A DNA stretch of 64,000 nt, taken from NCBI RefSeq assembly GCF_039535095.1, contig NZ_BAAAWN010000001.1, positions 682,001-746,000 of the forward strand. Reading direction: 5' to 3'. The notes beneath the pieces were generated by a model that was given only the letters and a program-made list of their open reading frames with translations, was not told where the DNA came from and did not search any database. Made by a program: the position numbers and the translations under genes. Within the stretch, counting starts at the first letter, position 1, and every line of letters starts with the position of its first letter. The stretch is from Arthrobacter ramosus. GTDB lineage: Bacteria; Actinomycetota; Actinomycetes; Actinomycetales; Micrococcaceae. Below are positions 1 to 8,196 of the stretch, one piece after another.

Positions 1-29
1 TGGACATGATCGAGATCTCGCGCGGCTAG
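1..29 (+). CDS. 3' end of an unidentified gene (partial)
   Basis: Frame 3 reads eight residues ending DMIEISRG before a TAG stop at 27-29. The gene would start left of the window. The piece is too short to identify, and it may be a chance open frame. The rest of the stretch up to 218 holds no recognisable gene or clear terminator; it should contain the promoter of the regulator that starts at 219. Confidence 0.25.
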
Positions 30-218
30 CGGATCCCGGGGGTGCCTCGCTGTGCCGAGATCGTGGGTGCGGGCCGGGGGCTGCGTTCCGGAACCTAGCC
101 TTCGGCCCGCAGCCGCGAATTCGACCGGACGACCCTTACTCGCTGTCGCCCCATAGGCAAAGCCCCGGGACCCAACTAGACTGGCCTGTACTGTGCTGCG
201 TCCGGTTTTGGGAGTTCG

Positions 219-1583
219 ATGAAGAATCCGATCCATCCGGCAGCTTCGGTCAATGATGTCGCCGAGCTGTTGCAGCGGCATGCCCGCGCCGGACACGAGC
301 AAATTGATACGTGGCGCTATGGGCTTCCAGGTGCCACGGAGCTTCCCGGTTTGCGCAGCCTGATCAAGGAATCGTGGCAGCGATCCGCGCAGCTCAAGGC
401 GAACCCGGACCAGCCCGAGGCTCCCGTGGCCATGGACCTCGACGAGCTCGAGGAATACCGACGCCAACACCCGCTGGCCATCATCATGCCCGTCATCCAG
501 AAGCTCCTTATCCAGCCCAGCTACGACAGCGGGCTGCTGGTCGCCGTCGGGGACGAGCTTGGGCGCCTGCTGTGGGTGGACGGAAATCCCGCGATGCGGC
601 GCCGCGCCGAAGGCATGATGTTCGTGGCAGGCGCGGACTGGTCCGAAGCGGCGGTCGGTACGAGTGCGCCCGGCACGGCGCTCGCCTTGGGCCGCGGTAT
701 CCAGATTTCCGGCGCCGAGCACTACAAACGCTCTGTCCATCCGTGGAGCTGCACCGCGGTGCCCTTCCATGACCCTGACTCCGGAGCGCTCCTGGGCGTC
801 GTCGACATCACCGGCACGGAAGCCGCCGTCGCACCCCATACGCTTTCCCTAGTCGAAGCAACCGTGGCGGCAGCGCAGGCGCAATTACGCGTGGAAAGGC
901 TCCAGCTCGCGGCCACCAAGCACTCTGCGCCTGCCCGACGCCGGAACTCGCCTTCCGCCGTCGGCTCGCGCCAGGGCTCGGGGCTATACCGGAACAGCCT
1001 CCAGCTGCTGGGCCGCGACCAGGCCTTGTTGAGCATAGGAGGACGCAGCATTCCGCTTTCCGCCAGGCACAGCGAGATCCTGGCGTTGCTGGGAACCCGT
1101 CCCGAGGGGCTCAGTGCCGAGGAGCTCGCCCTGGCCCTGTATCCGGGAGATGGATTCACCGTCACCCTCCGGGCGGAAATGGTGCGCCTCCGGAAGGTAC
1201 TCCACGAACTCGATCCCGCGGCAGTCCCGGAATCCCGCCCCTACCGGCTCCCGATCGACCTCGGCCAGGATGCCGCCCAGGTTCTGTCCTGCCTGCAGCG
1301 GGGCGCCCACCGCATTGCCTTGGAGATCTACAAGGGCGCCGTCCTTCCGCATTCGGAAGCGCCCGGCATTGTGGAGCTTCGCGAGAAGGTCTCGGCGCTC
1401 TTGCGCGAGGCGGTCCTCAACGACGGCAGTGCCGAGGCGCTGCTCAAGTACGCGGGCCTACCTGAGGCGAAGAACGACGTCGACGTCCGGCTTGCCGCCC
1501 TCAAGCTCCTGCCGCCGCGCTCGCCAAAGCGGGCCGCCGTCGTCGCCGAGGTTGAACGCCTGGAAAGCGAACTGTCGGCCTGA
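219..1583 (+). CDS. GAF-domain transcriptional regulator, likely activator of the downstream alcohol/aldehyde dehydrogenase genes
   Basis: The 454-residue protein resembles the actinobacterial AcoR-like family found next to aldehyde dehydrogenase genes. Residues about 80-225 form a GAF-type sensor region (…GLLVAVGDELGRLLWVDG…, …GVVDITGTEAAVAPH…). There is no AAA+ sigma-54 ATPase domain. Instead residues about 285-345 look like a winged helix (LSARHSEILALLG…LRAEMVRLRKVLHEL), followed by a helical C-terminus. This fits actinobacteria, which lack sigma-54. Its position upstream of the ALDH/ADH/DUF779 set suggests that it senses an alcohol, aldehyde or related metabolite and controls that operon. 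The role is inferred from context and family; the exact ligand is not visible. Confidence 0.8.
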   Translation: MKNPIHPAASVNDVAELLQRHARAGHEQIDTWRYGLPGATELPGLRSLIKESWQRSAQLKANPDQPEAPVAMDLDELEEYRRQHPLAIIMPVIQKLLIQPSYDSGLLVAVGDELGRLLWVDGNPAMRRRAEGMMFVAGADWSEAAVGTSAPGTALALGRGIQISGAEHYKRSVHPWSCTAVPFHDPDSGALLGVVDITGTEAAVAPHTLSLVEATVAAAQAQLRVERLQLAATKHSAPARRRNSPSAVGSRQGSGLYRNSLQLLGRDQALLSIGGRSIPLSARHSEILALLGTRPEGLSAEELALALYPGDGFTVTLRAEMVRLRKVLHELDPAAVPESRPYRLPIDLGQDAAQVLSCLQRGAHRIALEIYKGAVLPHSEAPGIVELREKVSALLREAVLNDGSAEALLKYAGLPEAKNDVDVRLAALKLLPPRSPKRAAVVAEVERLESELSA

Positions 1584-1666
1584 CGCGGGCCCCTCGTGTG
1601 GCACTCGGGAAATACGAAGTTTCGGCCCGTATCGTAGAACCGAGCCGAACGAAAGAAGCTTTCTCC

Positions 1667-2272
1667 GTGTTGAACAAACGCCTCGCCGTTGCCCTGACCG
1701 TGTCCGGACTCCTTGCCGGAGCCACAGCCTGCGGGGCACCCGCCCAGACAGCGCCCGCATCGGCAACGCCTTCGGCCACTACGGCTGCCGCCGCAGCTTG
1801 GGAACTCGATCCAGCCGCAGGCGCCCAGAGAATCAAGGCCGCAGGCCTGGATATCCTGACCGCCGAAGGCACAGCCGAGCACTATCACGCCCATCTGGAC
1901 GTCCTTGTTGATGGCAAAGCCGTCACGGTCCCGGCCGAGATCGGCTTCAGCTTCGGGGCCGACGGGCAGCCCAACGGAATCTCCGCGCTTCACACCCACG
2001 ACACGTCCGGCGTCATCCACATCGAAGCGCCAGCGGCCGGCCTGAAGTACACGCTGGGCCAGGTCCTCAGCGAATGGGGAGTCCTGGACGGTAAAGATGC
2101 CACCGGAGCACCGCACAGTGGAACCGGAGGCTGGACCGCATACGTGAACGGCGCAAAGCAGAATGCGCCAATATCCGGCGTTGTCCTCCAGGCGCACGAC
2201 GAGGTAGTGCTCTCCTACGGTGCCGCACCTTCGCCGGTTCCGAGCTCCTACGCTTTCCCCGCGGGCCTCTAG
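1667..2272 (+). CDS. Histidine-rich secreted lipoprotein of unknown function
   Basis: I start at GTG 1667, which follows a GAAAGAAG ribosome site at 1651-1658. An in-frame GTG farther upstream lacks one. The 201-residue product begins with a lipoprotein signal (MLNKRLAVALTVSGLLAGATAC), so Cys22 is probably lipidated. An Ala/Thr/Ser-rich linker follows, then a domain with clustered histidines (HYHAHLDVLVDG and LHTHDTSGVIHIE). The clusters suggest metal binding at the outer face of the membrane, but no function is established. It lies between the GAF regulator and the aldehyde dehydrogenase without an obvious mechanistic link to either. Confidence 0.75.
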   Translation: MLNKRLAVALTVSGLLAGATACGAPAQTAPASATPSATTAAAAAWELDPAAGAQRIKAAGLDILTAEGTAEHYHAHLDVLVDGKAVTVPAEIGFSFGADGQPNGISALHTHDTSGVIHIEAPAAGLKYTLGQVLSEWGVLDGKDATGAPHSGTGGWTAYVNGAKQNAPISGVVLQAHDEVVLSYGAAPSPVPSSYAFPAGL

Positions 2273-2299
2273 CCTCCGGGGCCCGGGGAATACCGTCCC

Positions 2300-2360
2300 G
2301 AAGTGACCTGAACTGCCCAGAAGTGATCTGAACCACAGGGTTGCAACCTGCTTGCAACCT
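2300..2360. promoter_or_regulatory. Paired direct repeats upstream of the aldehyde dehydrogenase (candidate operator)
   Basis: GAAGTGACCTGAAC (2300-2313) recurs as GAAGTGATCTGAAC at 2320-2333, a 20-bp period. TTGCAACCT at 2341-2349 recurs at 2352-2360, an 11-bp period. The spacing puts the copies on one helix face. They sit 60-120 bp before the ALDH start at 2421, so they are good candidates for the binding site of the neighbouring GAF regulator. No convincing -35/-10 pair could be fixed. Confidence 0.4.
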
Positions 2361-2420
2361 CCCCGCTCCTACGCTGAAGCCATAGCAAAGCCACCATCAT
2401 GCGGAGCAAAGGAGCTAGCA

Positions 2421-3944
2421 ATGACTGTTTATGCACAGCCGGGTGCCGAGGGTTCGAAGGTCACGTTCAAGGACCGTTACGAGAACTGGATCGGCGGCGA
2501 GTGGGTTGCCCCGGTCAAGGGGCAGTACTTCGAGAACATCACTCCGGTCACCGGGAAGGCCTTCTGCGAGGTTGCCCGGGGCACGGCCGAGGACATTGAG
2601 CTGGCACTAGACGCCGCCCACAAGATCGCACCGTCCTGGGGTAAGACCTCCGTTGCCGAGCGCGCCGCCATCCTGAACAAAATCGCCGACCGGATCGACG
2701 AGAACCTCGAAATGTTGGCCGTCGCCGAGTCCTGGGACAACGGCAAGCCGATCCGCGAAACCCTTAATGCGGACATCCCACTCGCGGCGGACCACTTCCG
2801 CTACTTCGCCTCCGCCGTGCGCGCCCAGGAAGGCCGGCTGTCCCAGCTGGACGAGGACACCACCGCCTACCACTACCACGAACCGCTCGGTGTGGTGGGT
2901 CAGATCATCCCGTGGAACTTCCCCATCCTGATGGCCGTCTGGAAGCTCGCTCCGGCCCTGGCTGCCGGTAACGCCGTGGTCCTCAAGCCCGCCGAGCAGA
3001 CGCCGTCCTCCATCCTGGTCCTCATGGAGCTCATCGGTGACCTGCTGCCGGCCGGCGTACTCAACGTGGTCAACGGCTTCGGCGTCGAGGCCGGCAAGCC
3101 GCTCGCGTCCAGCCCCCGGATCCGCAAGATCGCCTTCACCGGCGAAACCACCACGGGCCGGCTGATCAGCCAGTACGCGTCCCAGAACCTGATCCCGGTG
3201 ACGCTGGAGCTGGGCGGCAAGAGCCCGAACATCTTCTTCGACGACGTCGCCGCGCAGGACGACGCCTTCTACGACAAGGCCCAGGAAGGCTTCACGCTCT
3301 TCGCCTTCAACCAGGGCGAAGTCTGCACCTGCCCCTCCCGCGCCCTGGTCCAGGAAAGCATCTACGACTCCTTTATGGCCGACGCCGTGGCCCGGACCAA
3401 CAAGATCATCCAGGGCAACCCTCTGGATACCGACACCCAGATCGGCGCCCAGGCCTCCAACGACCAGCTGGAGAAGATCCTCTCCTACATCGACATCGGA
3501 AAGCAGGAAGGCGCCAAGGTCCTCACCGGCGGCGCCCGCGCACAGCTCGACGGCGACCTCGCCGGCGGCTACTACGTCCAGCCGACCATCTTCGAAGGCC
3601 ACAACCGGATGCGGATCTTCCAGGAGGAGATCTTCGGCCCCGTGGTGTCCGTGACGAAGTTCAGCGACTACAACGACGCCATCGGCATCGCCAACGACAC
3701 CCTCTACGGACTCGGCGCCGGTGTCTGGTCCCGCAACGGCAACGTCGCCTACCGGGCAGGACGGGAAATCCAGGCCGGCCGCGTCTGGGTCAACAACTAC
3801 CACGCCTACCCGGCCGGCGCCGCGTTCGGCGGCTACAAGTCCTCCGGCATAGGACGTGAGAACCACGCCATGATGCTGGACCACTACCAGCAGACCAAGA
3901 ACCTTCTGGTCAGCTACAACGAAAACAAGCTCGGCTTCTTCTAA
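2421..3944 (+). CDS. NAD-dependent aldehyde dehydrogenase (acetaldehyde dehydrogenase II/ExaC type)
   Basis: The start is ATG 2421, preceded by AAAGGAG at 2408-2414; the reading frame open from 2352 has no such site. The 507-residue protein has the full ALDH fold signature: PWNFP in the cofactor domain, the general base Glu263 in ELGGKSPN, and the nucleophile Cys302 in [11 protein letters not shown]. The GEVCTCPSR variant is typical of the ExaC/AldB group that oxidises acetaldehyde and other short aldehydes to acids. It is the first gene of a set with adhP and a DUF779 gene, which makes a two-step route from alcohol to carboxylate. It is probably controlled by the GAF regulator upstream. Confidence 0.95.
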   Translation: MTVYAQPGAEGSKVTFKDRYENWIGGEWVAPVKGQYFENITPVTGKAFCEVARGTAEDIELALDAAHKIAPSWGKTSVAERAAILNKIADRIDENLEMLAVAESWDNGKPIRETLNADIPLAADHFRYFASAVRAQEGRLSQLDEDTTAYHYHEPLGVVGQIIPWNFPILMAVWKLAPALAAGNAVVLKPAEQTPSSILVLMELIGDLLPAGVLNVVNGFGVEAGKPLASSPRIRKIAFTGETTTGRLISQYASQNLIPVTLELGGKSPNIFFDDVAAQDDAFYDKAQEGFTLFAFNQGEVCTCPSRALVQESIYDSFMADAVARTNKIIQGNPLDTDTQIGAQASNDQLEKILSYIDIGKQEGAKVLTGGARAQLDGDLAGGYYVQPTIFEGHNRMRIFQEEIFGPVVSVTKFSDYNDAIGIANDTLYGLGAGVWSRNGNVAYRAGREIQAGRVWVNNYHAYPAGAAFGGYKSSGIGRENHAMMLDHYQQTKNLLVSYNENKLGFF

Positions 3945-3956
3945 GCCGCACTTGAT

Positions 3957-3994
3957 CCGGCGGGGAGGGATCAGCACAGATCCCTCCCCGCCGG
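3957..3994 (+). terminator. Strong intercistronic hairpin between ALDH and adhP
   Basis: A perfect 16-bp stem (3957-3972 with 3979-3994) closes a 6-base loop. No T-tract follows, so it may act as an attenuator or mRNA-stabilising hairpin rather than a full terminator. It could reduce adhP expression relative to the dehydrogenase in front. Confidence 0.6.
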
Positions 3995-4062
3995 CACTCC
4001 CTGGCCACCCTCAGGAAGCAGCACCCCCCGAGAAACGCTTTAACGACGCAAGGATTTCGCCA

Positions 4063-5085
4063 ATGACGACGACAATGCAAGCAGCCGTAGTAACTGAATT
4101 CGGTAAAGACCTTCAGATCCAGTCCCTTCCCATTCCTGTTCCCGGCCGGGGGGAAGCGCTGGTCAGGGTCATGACCACCGGGGTGTGCCACACGGACCTG
4201 CACGCCGCGGAGGGGGACTGGCCGGTCAAGCCCTCGCCGCCGTTCGTGCCCGGCCATGAAGGCGTGGGCGAGGTGGTGGCCCTCGGTGAGGGCGTCACGG
4301 ACCTGGCCGTCGGGGACCTGGTGGGCAACGCCTGGCTCTGGTCCGCCTGTGGCGATTGCCAGTTCTGCCGGACGGGTTGGGAAACGCTGTGCGAGGCCCA
4401 GAGGAACGCCGGTTACAGCGTGGACGGCTCCTTCGGGGAGTACATGCTGGTGGACAGCCGGTTCGCCGCGAGGATTCCGGCAGGGTCGGACCCGGTGGAG
4501 GTCGCCCCGGTGCTGTGCGCCGGGGTCACCGTGTACAAGGGGTTGAAGATGACCGAGGCCAGGCCGGGCCAGTGGGTCACCATTTCCGGGATCGGCGGCC
4601 TGGGTCACATCGCGGTCCAGTACGCGGTGGCCATGGGATTGCGGGTTGCCGCGGTGGACATCGCCGACGACAAGCTCGCCCTCGCCAAGAAACACGGTGC
4701 CGAGCTCACGGTCAACGCGTTGCACGAGGATCCCGCGGAAGTCATCCAGCGGGAAACCGGAGGCTGCCACGGTGTCTTGGTCACGGCGGTGCACCCTTCG
4801 GCGTTCGGGCAGGCGATCGGCATGGCCAGGCGCGGCGGGACGATCGTGTTCAACGGACTTCCGCCGGGTGACTTTCCTGCGCCGATTTTCGAGATTGTGC
4901 TCAAGGGCCTGACGGTCCGCGGCTCGATCGTGGGAACGCGGCAGGACCTGGAGGAAGCGCTGGATTTCTACGCGCAGGGCAAGATCCACCCGACCGTGTC
5001 CACGCGGGAGCTCTCCGAGGTCAACGCGGTCCTTGACGAAATGAAGCACGCCAAGATCGACGGCCGCGTGGTGCTGAAGTTCTAA
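4063..5085 (+). CDS. adhP: Zinc-dependent alcohol dehydrogenase (AdhP type)
   Basis: I chose ATG 4063 (MTTTMQAAVVTEFG), with AAGGA at 4050-4054. The 340-residue medium-chain dehydrogenase shows the catalytic zinc ligands Cys42 and His65 (GVCHTDLH, PGHEG). It also has the structural zinc cysteines in CGDCQFCRTGWETLC and the nucleotide-binding GIGGLGHIAVQ. The family oxidises primary alcohols such as ethanol and propanol with NAD. The gene follows the aldehyde dehydrogenase after a hairpin and overlaps the next gene by one base (TAATG). Confidence 0.93.
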   Translation: MTTTMQAAVVTEFGKDLQIQSLPIPVPGRGEALVRVMTTGVCHTDLHAAEGDWPVKPSPPFVPGHEGVGEVVALGEGVTDLAVGDLVGNAWLWSACGDCQFCRTGWETLCEAQRNAGYSVDGSFGEYMLVDSRFAARIPAGSDPVEVAPVLCAGVTVYKGLKMTEARPGQWVTISGIGGLGHIAVQYAVAMGLRVAAVDIADDKLALAKKHGAELTVNALHEDPAEVIQRETGGCHGVLVTAVHPSAFGQAIGMARRGGTIVFNGLPPGDFPAPIFEIVLKGLTVRGSIVGTRQDLEEALDFYAQGKIHPTVSTRELSEVNAVLDEMKHAKIDGRVVLKF

Positions 5086-5501
5086 TGCACCACGACAGGC
5101 TTGACGCCGCTGTGACGCTGCCCGGGGAAGACTTTTCCCGGGTGGCGCTCACCGCCGTTTCCATCGAACTGCTCCGGAAGTTGTGGGAGCAACACGGTCC
5201 GCTCATGTTCCATCAGTCAGGTGGTTGTTGCGACGGCTCCTCACCCATGTGTTACCCCGCTGGCGAATTCATTACCGGTGATTCGGACGTTTTGCTTGGG
5301 CTTTTCGACATCGGCGAGCCCGAACGGCCGCAGCCTTTGGAGTTCTGGATGTCCCGGGAGCAGTTCAATTACTGGTCCCACACCCATCTGACGGTGGATG
5401 TAGTGGACGGCCGTGGGAGCGGCTTCTCCGTGGAATCGCCTGAGGGGAAACGCTTCCTTATCCGTTCCACCTTGATGGATTGGAACGTCCCCAAGCTCTG
5501 A
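5085..5501 (+). CDS. DUF779 family protein
   Basis: The 138-residue protein is a DUF779 member, a family regularly encoded beside ExaC-type aldehyde dehydrogenases. The visible family signature is HQSGGCCDGSSPMCY, with adjacent cysteines and His suited to metal or cofactor binding. Translation is coupled to adhP through a TAATG overlap. The function is unknown; by context it probably supports the alcohol/aldehyde pathway. No signal peptide is seen, so it is cytoplasmic. Confidence 0.85.
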   Translation: MHHDRLDAAVTLPGEDFSRVALTAVSIELLRKLWEQHGPLMFHQSGGCCDGSSPMCYPAGEFITGDSDVLLGLFDIGEPERPQPLEFWMSREQFNYWSHTHLTVDVVDGRGSGFSVESPEGKRFLIRSTLMDWNVPKL

Positions 5502-5565
5502 AGGCAAGCCGCCCTTGTGTCTCACGATTTGGGACAAATGTGGGGGTCCATTGGCTGGACACTAC

Positions 5566-5599
5566 TCTTGATGAGTCTGTTTCTACCACCTCATCAAGA
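5566..5599 (+). promoter_or_regulatory. Inverted repeat in the leader of the permease gene
   Basis: TCTTGATGAG (5566-5575) and CTCATCAAGA (5590-5599) are perfect 10-bp arms around a 14-base spacer. The second arm ends two bases before the most upstream start codon at 5602. It could be an operator, or an mRNA hairpin that masks translation initiation. Confidence 0.45.
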
Positions 5600-5601
5600 T
5601 T

Positions 5602-7185
5602 GTGGACTCTTCTATGAACCTCCTCCGGACCAAATCGATCGAGCAGTCCATCGCGGACGCCGATGAACCCGGACGCAAGCTCAAGCGTTCCCTCAGCACC
5701 TGGGATCTGATGATCATGGGCGTTGCCGTTGCAGTCGGCGCTGGGATCTTCTCGGTCGGCGCCAAGGCCGCTGCGAACTTTGCCGGCCCCGCCGTGACGA
5801 TCTCCTTCGCCGTCGCGGCCGTCACCTGCGCCTTGGCCATCATGTGCTACGCAGAATTCGCTACCGCGATCCCGGTCGCTGGGTCCGCCTACGTCTTCAC
5901 TTACGCCACCATGGGTGAAGTACTCGCCTGGATCATTGGTTGGAACCTCATCCTTGAACTGTTTACCGCTGCTGCCGTCATCGCGAAGTACTGGGGCATC
6001 TACTTGAGCAAAGTGTTTGCGCTCATGGGTGTGGATATGCCCCCGGCCTTGAACATCGCCGGAGTGGATCTCTATTGGGGTGCTTTCCTGATTGTCGCGA
6101 TCTTCACGGTGCTCCTGGTGCTCGGCACCAAGCTGTCCGCCCGCGTAGGCAACGTCTTCACGCTGATCAAGATCGCCGTGGTGCTGTTCGTGATTGTTGT
6201 CGGCTTCACCTACGTGAAATTCTCCAACTACGCGCCCTTTGTCCCGGCATCGCAGCCTACCGGAGGCACCGACGGTGCGGATGTCATGAAACAGTCCCTC
6301 TTCGGCTTCCTCACTGGTGCGGTCCCTGCGCAGTACGGAACGCTGGGCATCTTTGCCGGCGCAGCCTTGGTGTTCTTTGCCTTCATTGGCTTCGACGTAG
6401 TTGCCACCTCCGCGGAAGAGGTCAAGAACCCCCAGAAGACCTTGCCCCGGGGAATCTTCGGCGGACTGGCGCTCGTCACGCTGCTGTACATCCTGGTCTC
6501 CCTCGCCCTGACCGGCATGGTGTCCTACACACAACTGGCCCAAGCCAAGAACCCCACCCTGACCACGGCCTTCGAAGCGGTTGGAAACACCGACGCGGCC
6601 AAGGTCATTGCCTTTGGCTCCCTGATCGGTTTGACCACAGTCATCATGGTGCTGCTCATGGGCCTGGCCCGCGTGGTCCTGGCCATGAGCCGCGACGGTC
6701 TGCTTCCGCGGGCACTGTCCAAGACGAGCGAGAAGCGTTCGACGCCGGTCCGCCTCCAGATCATCTGTGGCGCTGCCGTGGCAATCGTTGCCGGTCTGAC
6801 CAACGTTGATCTTCTCGAAGAAATGATCAACATCGGTACCCTCTCGGCCTTCGTCATGGTGAGCCTGGGCATCCTGGTCTTGCGTAAGAAGCGTCCGGAT
6901 CTGAAGCCCGCTTTCCGCGTTCCGTTCGGCAAGGTGCTTCCGGTGGTTTCGGCTGTGCTGTGCGTCTACCTGATGACAAACCTGGCCGTGGAGACCTGGA
7001 TCTTCTTCGCCATCTGGCTGGTAATCGGACTTGCCATCTACTTTGCCTACGGGCAGCGCCACTCCCGACTGAACGAGAAGTTCGCTTCGGCGAAGGCCGC
7101 CGTCTCCGGGACGGCAACTGTTTCCAGCAGGAACAGTGATTCAAGCGAATCCAGCGACGACGAAGACAGCCTCAGCAGAGTCTAA
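5602..7185 (+). CDS. APC-superfamily amino acid permease (cationic amino acid transporter type)
   Basis: The protein has about 527 residues with roughly 12 to 14 hydrophobic segments. The first segment carries the APC helix-break motif GVAVAVGAGIFSVG, and …FFAFIGFDVVATSAEEVKNP… matches the CAT/YfnA branch. It should import an amino acid with a cation or exchange it across the cytoplasmic membrane; the substrate cannot be read from the sequence. The C-terminus is a hydrophilic Ser-rich tail (SSRNSDSSESSDDEDS). GTG 5602 or ATG 5614 could be the start, because neither has a clear ribosome site. A hairpin at 5566-5599 precedes it. Confidence 0.9.
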   Translation: MDSSMNLLRTKSIEQSIADADEPGRKLKRSLSTWDLMIMGVAVAVGAGIFSVGAKAAANFAGPAVTISFAVAAVTCALAIMCYAEFATAIPVAGSAYVFTYATMGEVLAWIIGWNLILELFTAAAVIAKYWGIYLSKVFALMGVDMPPALNIAGVDLYWGAFLIVAIFTVLLVLGTKLSARVGNVFTLIKIAVVLFVIVVGFTYVKFSNYAPFVPASQPTGGTDGADVMKQSLFGFLTGAVPAQYGTLGIFAGAALVFFAFIGFDVVATSAEEVKNPQKTLPRGIFGGLALVTLLYILVSLALTGMVSYTQLAQAKNPTLTTAFEAVGNTDAAKVIAFGSLIGLTTVIMVLLMGLARVVLAMSRDGLLPRALSKTSEKRSTPVRLQIICGAAVAIVAGLTNVDLLEEMINIGTLSAFVMVSLGILVLRKKRPDLKPAFRVPFGKVLPVVSAVLCVYLMTNLAVETWIFFAIWLVIGLAIYFAYGQRHSRLNEKFASAKAAVSGTATVSSRNSDSSESSDDEDSLSRV

Positions 7186-7218
7186 GCGACCGGATCGACC
7201 CACCCGACCCCGTTGACG

Positions 7219-7266
7219 GTCCCCTCGAGCTTTGGACGCACGGTCCAGGGCCCGAGGGGTCTTTCC
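7219..7266. terminator. Probable terminator between the permease and the convergent DUF2461 gene
   Basis: CCCCTCG (7221-7227) pairs with CGAGGGG (7253-7259), and a small GGAC/GTCC hairpin is nested between the arms. TCTTTCC follows on the plus strand. It lies just after the permease stop and before the end of the convergent gene. Confidence 0.55.
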
Positions 7267-7327
7267 GTTGGATCCAGGAGCTACGGCTCCAGGGCATGGG
7301 CTGCTCCGTCGCTTTTGGCCCCAACGA

Positions 7328-7963
7328 TTACGGCGCCGCGTGCTCGTTGACCCACTCCACGAGCGGGCGCAGTACCTCCCAGCGTTTGGCGATTTCTTCC
7401 TTGGCTGAGGGACGGGACATCCATTCCGGTTCGCCCAGGGTCATCCCAGCAGAGAGCGACTTGTGCTTCAGGAGCTCGGCCCGTGGATGGTCTTTGTCGA
7501 AACCACGCGGCACAGTCTTGAGTTTCTCGCCCTCCACCGTGAAACCTCCCGCGGCGATGGAATCGACGATTTTCTGGAGTTCCTCTCCGCTGGCCGGCGA
7601 ATCCGTAGCGGCGCGGAACCGGGCAATCTGCTCCGGGGTGCGCGAGTGGCATCCACCGCCGACCAAGAGGCCATCTGCGCTGAGCTGGAGGTAGAAGCCC
7701 ACGCCCTCCTTGTCCGCTGCAAACGCTCCCTGTGCCGTCTTGTAGGGGGACTTGTCCTGGGAGAAGCGGACATCCCGGTTCGGACGGAAAACCTTGCCCG
7801 GCCCGAATCGTGGTTCAAGCTCTTCCAGCAACAGCGTCAATGGCTCCTTCACGGCGGAGTCGTAGATGTCTTTATGCGCCAACCACCATTCGCGGTTGTT
7901 GTTCTCTTCAAGTTCGGCATAGAAGGCGATGGCCTCTGCGGGGATCCCGGTAAATGTGCTCAT
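7328..7963 (-). CDS. DUF2461 domain-containing protein
   Basis: The 211-residue protein matches the DUF2461 (conserved TIGR02453-like) family. Motifs include FYAELEENNNREWWLAH near the N-terminus, FRPNRDVRFSQDKSPYK, and GFYLQLSADGLLVGGG in the middle. It is predicted cytoplasmic with no membrane segment. The biochemical role of the family is not established. It stands alone between the permease (convergent) and catalase (same strand but separated by a strong terminator). Confidence 0.88.
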   Translation of the reverse strand: MSTFTGIPAEAIAFYAELEENNNREWWLAHKDIYDSAVKEPLTLLLEELEPRFGPGKVFRPNRDVRFSQDKSPYKTAQGAFAADKEGVGFYLQLSADGLLVGGGCHSRTPEQIARFRAATDSPASGEELQKIVDSIAAGGFTVEGEKLKTVPRGFDKDHPRAELLKHKSLSAGMTLGEPEWMSRPSAKEEIAKRWEVLRPLVEWVNEHAAP

Positions 7964-8105
7964 GTAAGGATCCTATGGATCACAATGCCGAGCTAGCCAG
8001 AGACATTGTCGGCTATGTGGAAAACCCGCCGCGGAACCTCGTCGCTGAGAGGCACACCCCTGGATCGGTACCTTGTTTCCCATTCCAGGAGCTACAAGCT
8101 CAGGA

Positions 8106-8122
8106 ATCGCAAACAAGCCCCG
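8106..8122. repeat. Half copy of a GC-rich dispersed repeat
   Basis: ATCGCAAACAAGCCCCGG at this position matches the right arm of the long inverted repeat at 23891-23955. Only one arm is present here, between the DUF2461 start and the catalase terminator. Confidence 0.5.
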
Positions 8123-8135
8123 GTTTCGATGCGCA

Positions 8136-8178
8136 TTAAAAAAAGCAACCCCGCCGCGGAGAATCCGCAGCGGGGTTG
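8136..8178 (-). terminator. Rho-independent terminator of katA
   Basis: GCAACCCCGC (8144-8153) pairs with GCGGGGTTGC (8169-8178). Read on the minus strand, the stem is followed by a run of seven T residues. It lies 18 bases after the catalase stop and is a textbook intrinsic terminator. Confidence 0.93.
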
Positions 8179-8196
8179 CTTCGTTTGTGGATGCTG

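Noticed and set aside
2607..3977. 456-residue minus-strand frame
   Set aside because: It is a GC-rich antisense shadow of the aldehyde dehydrogenase gene, with no domain or ribosome site.
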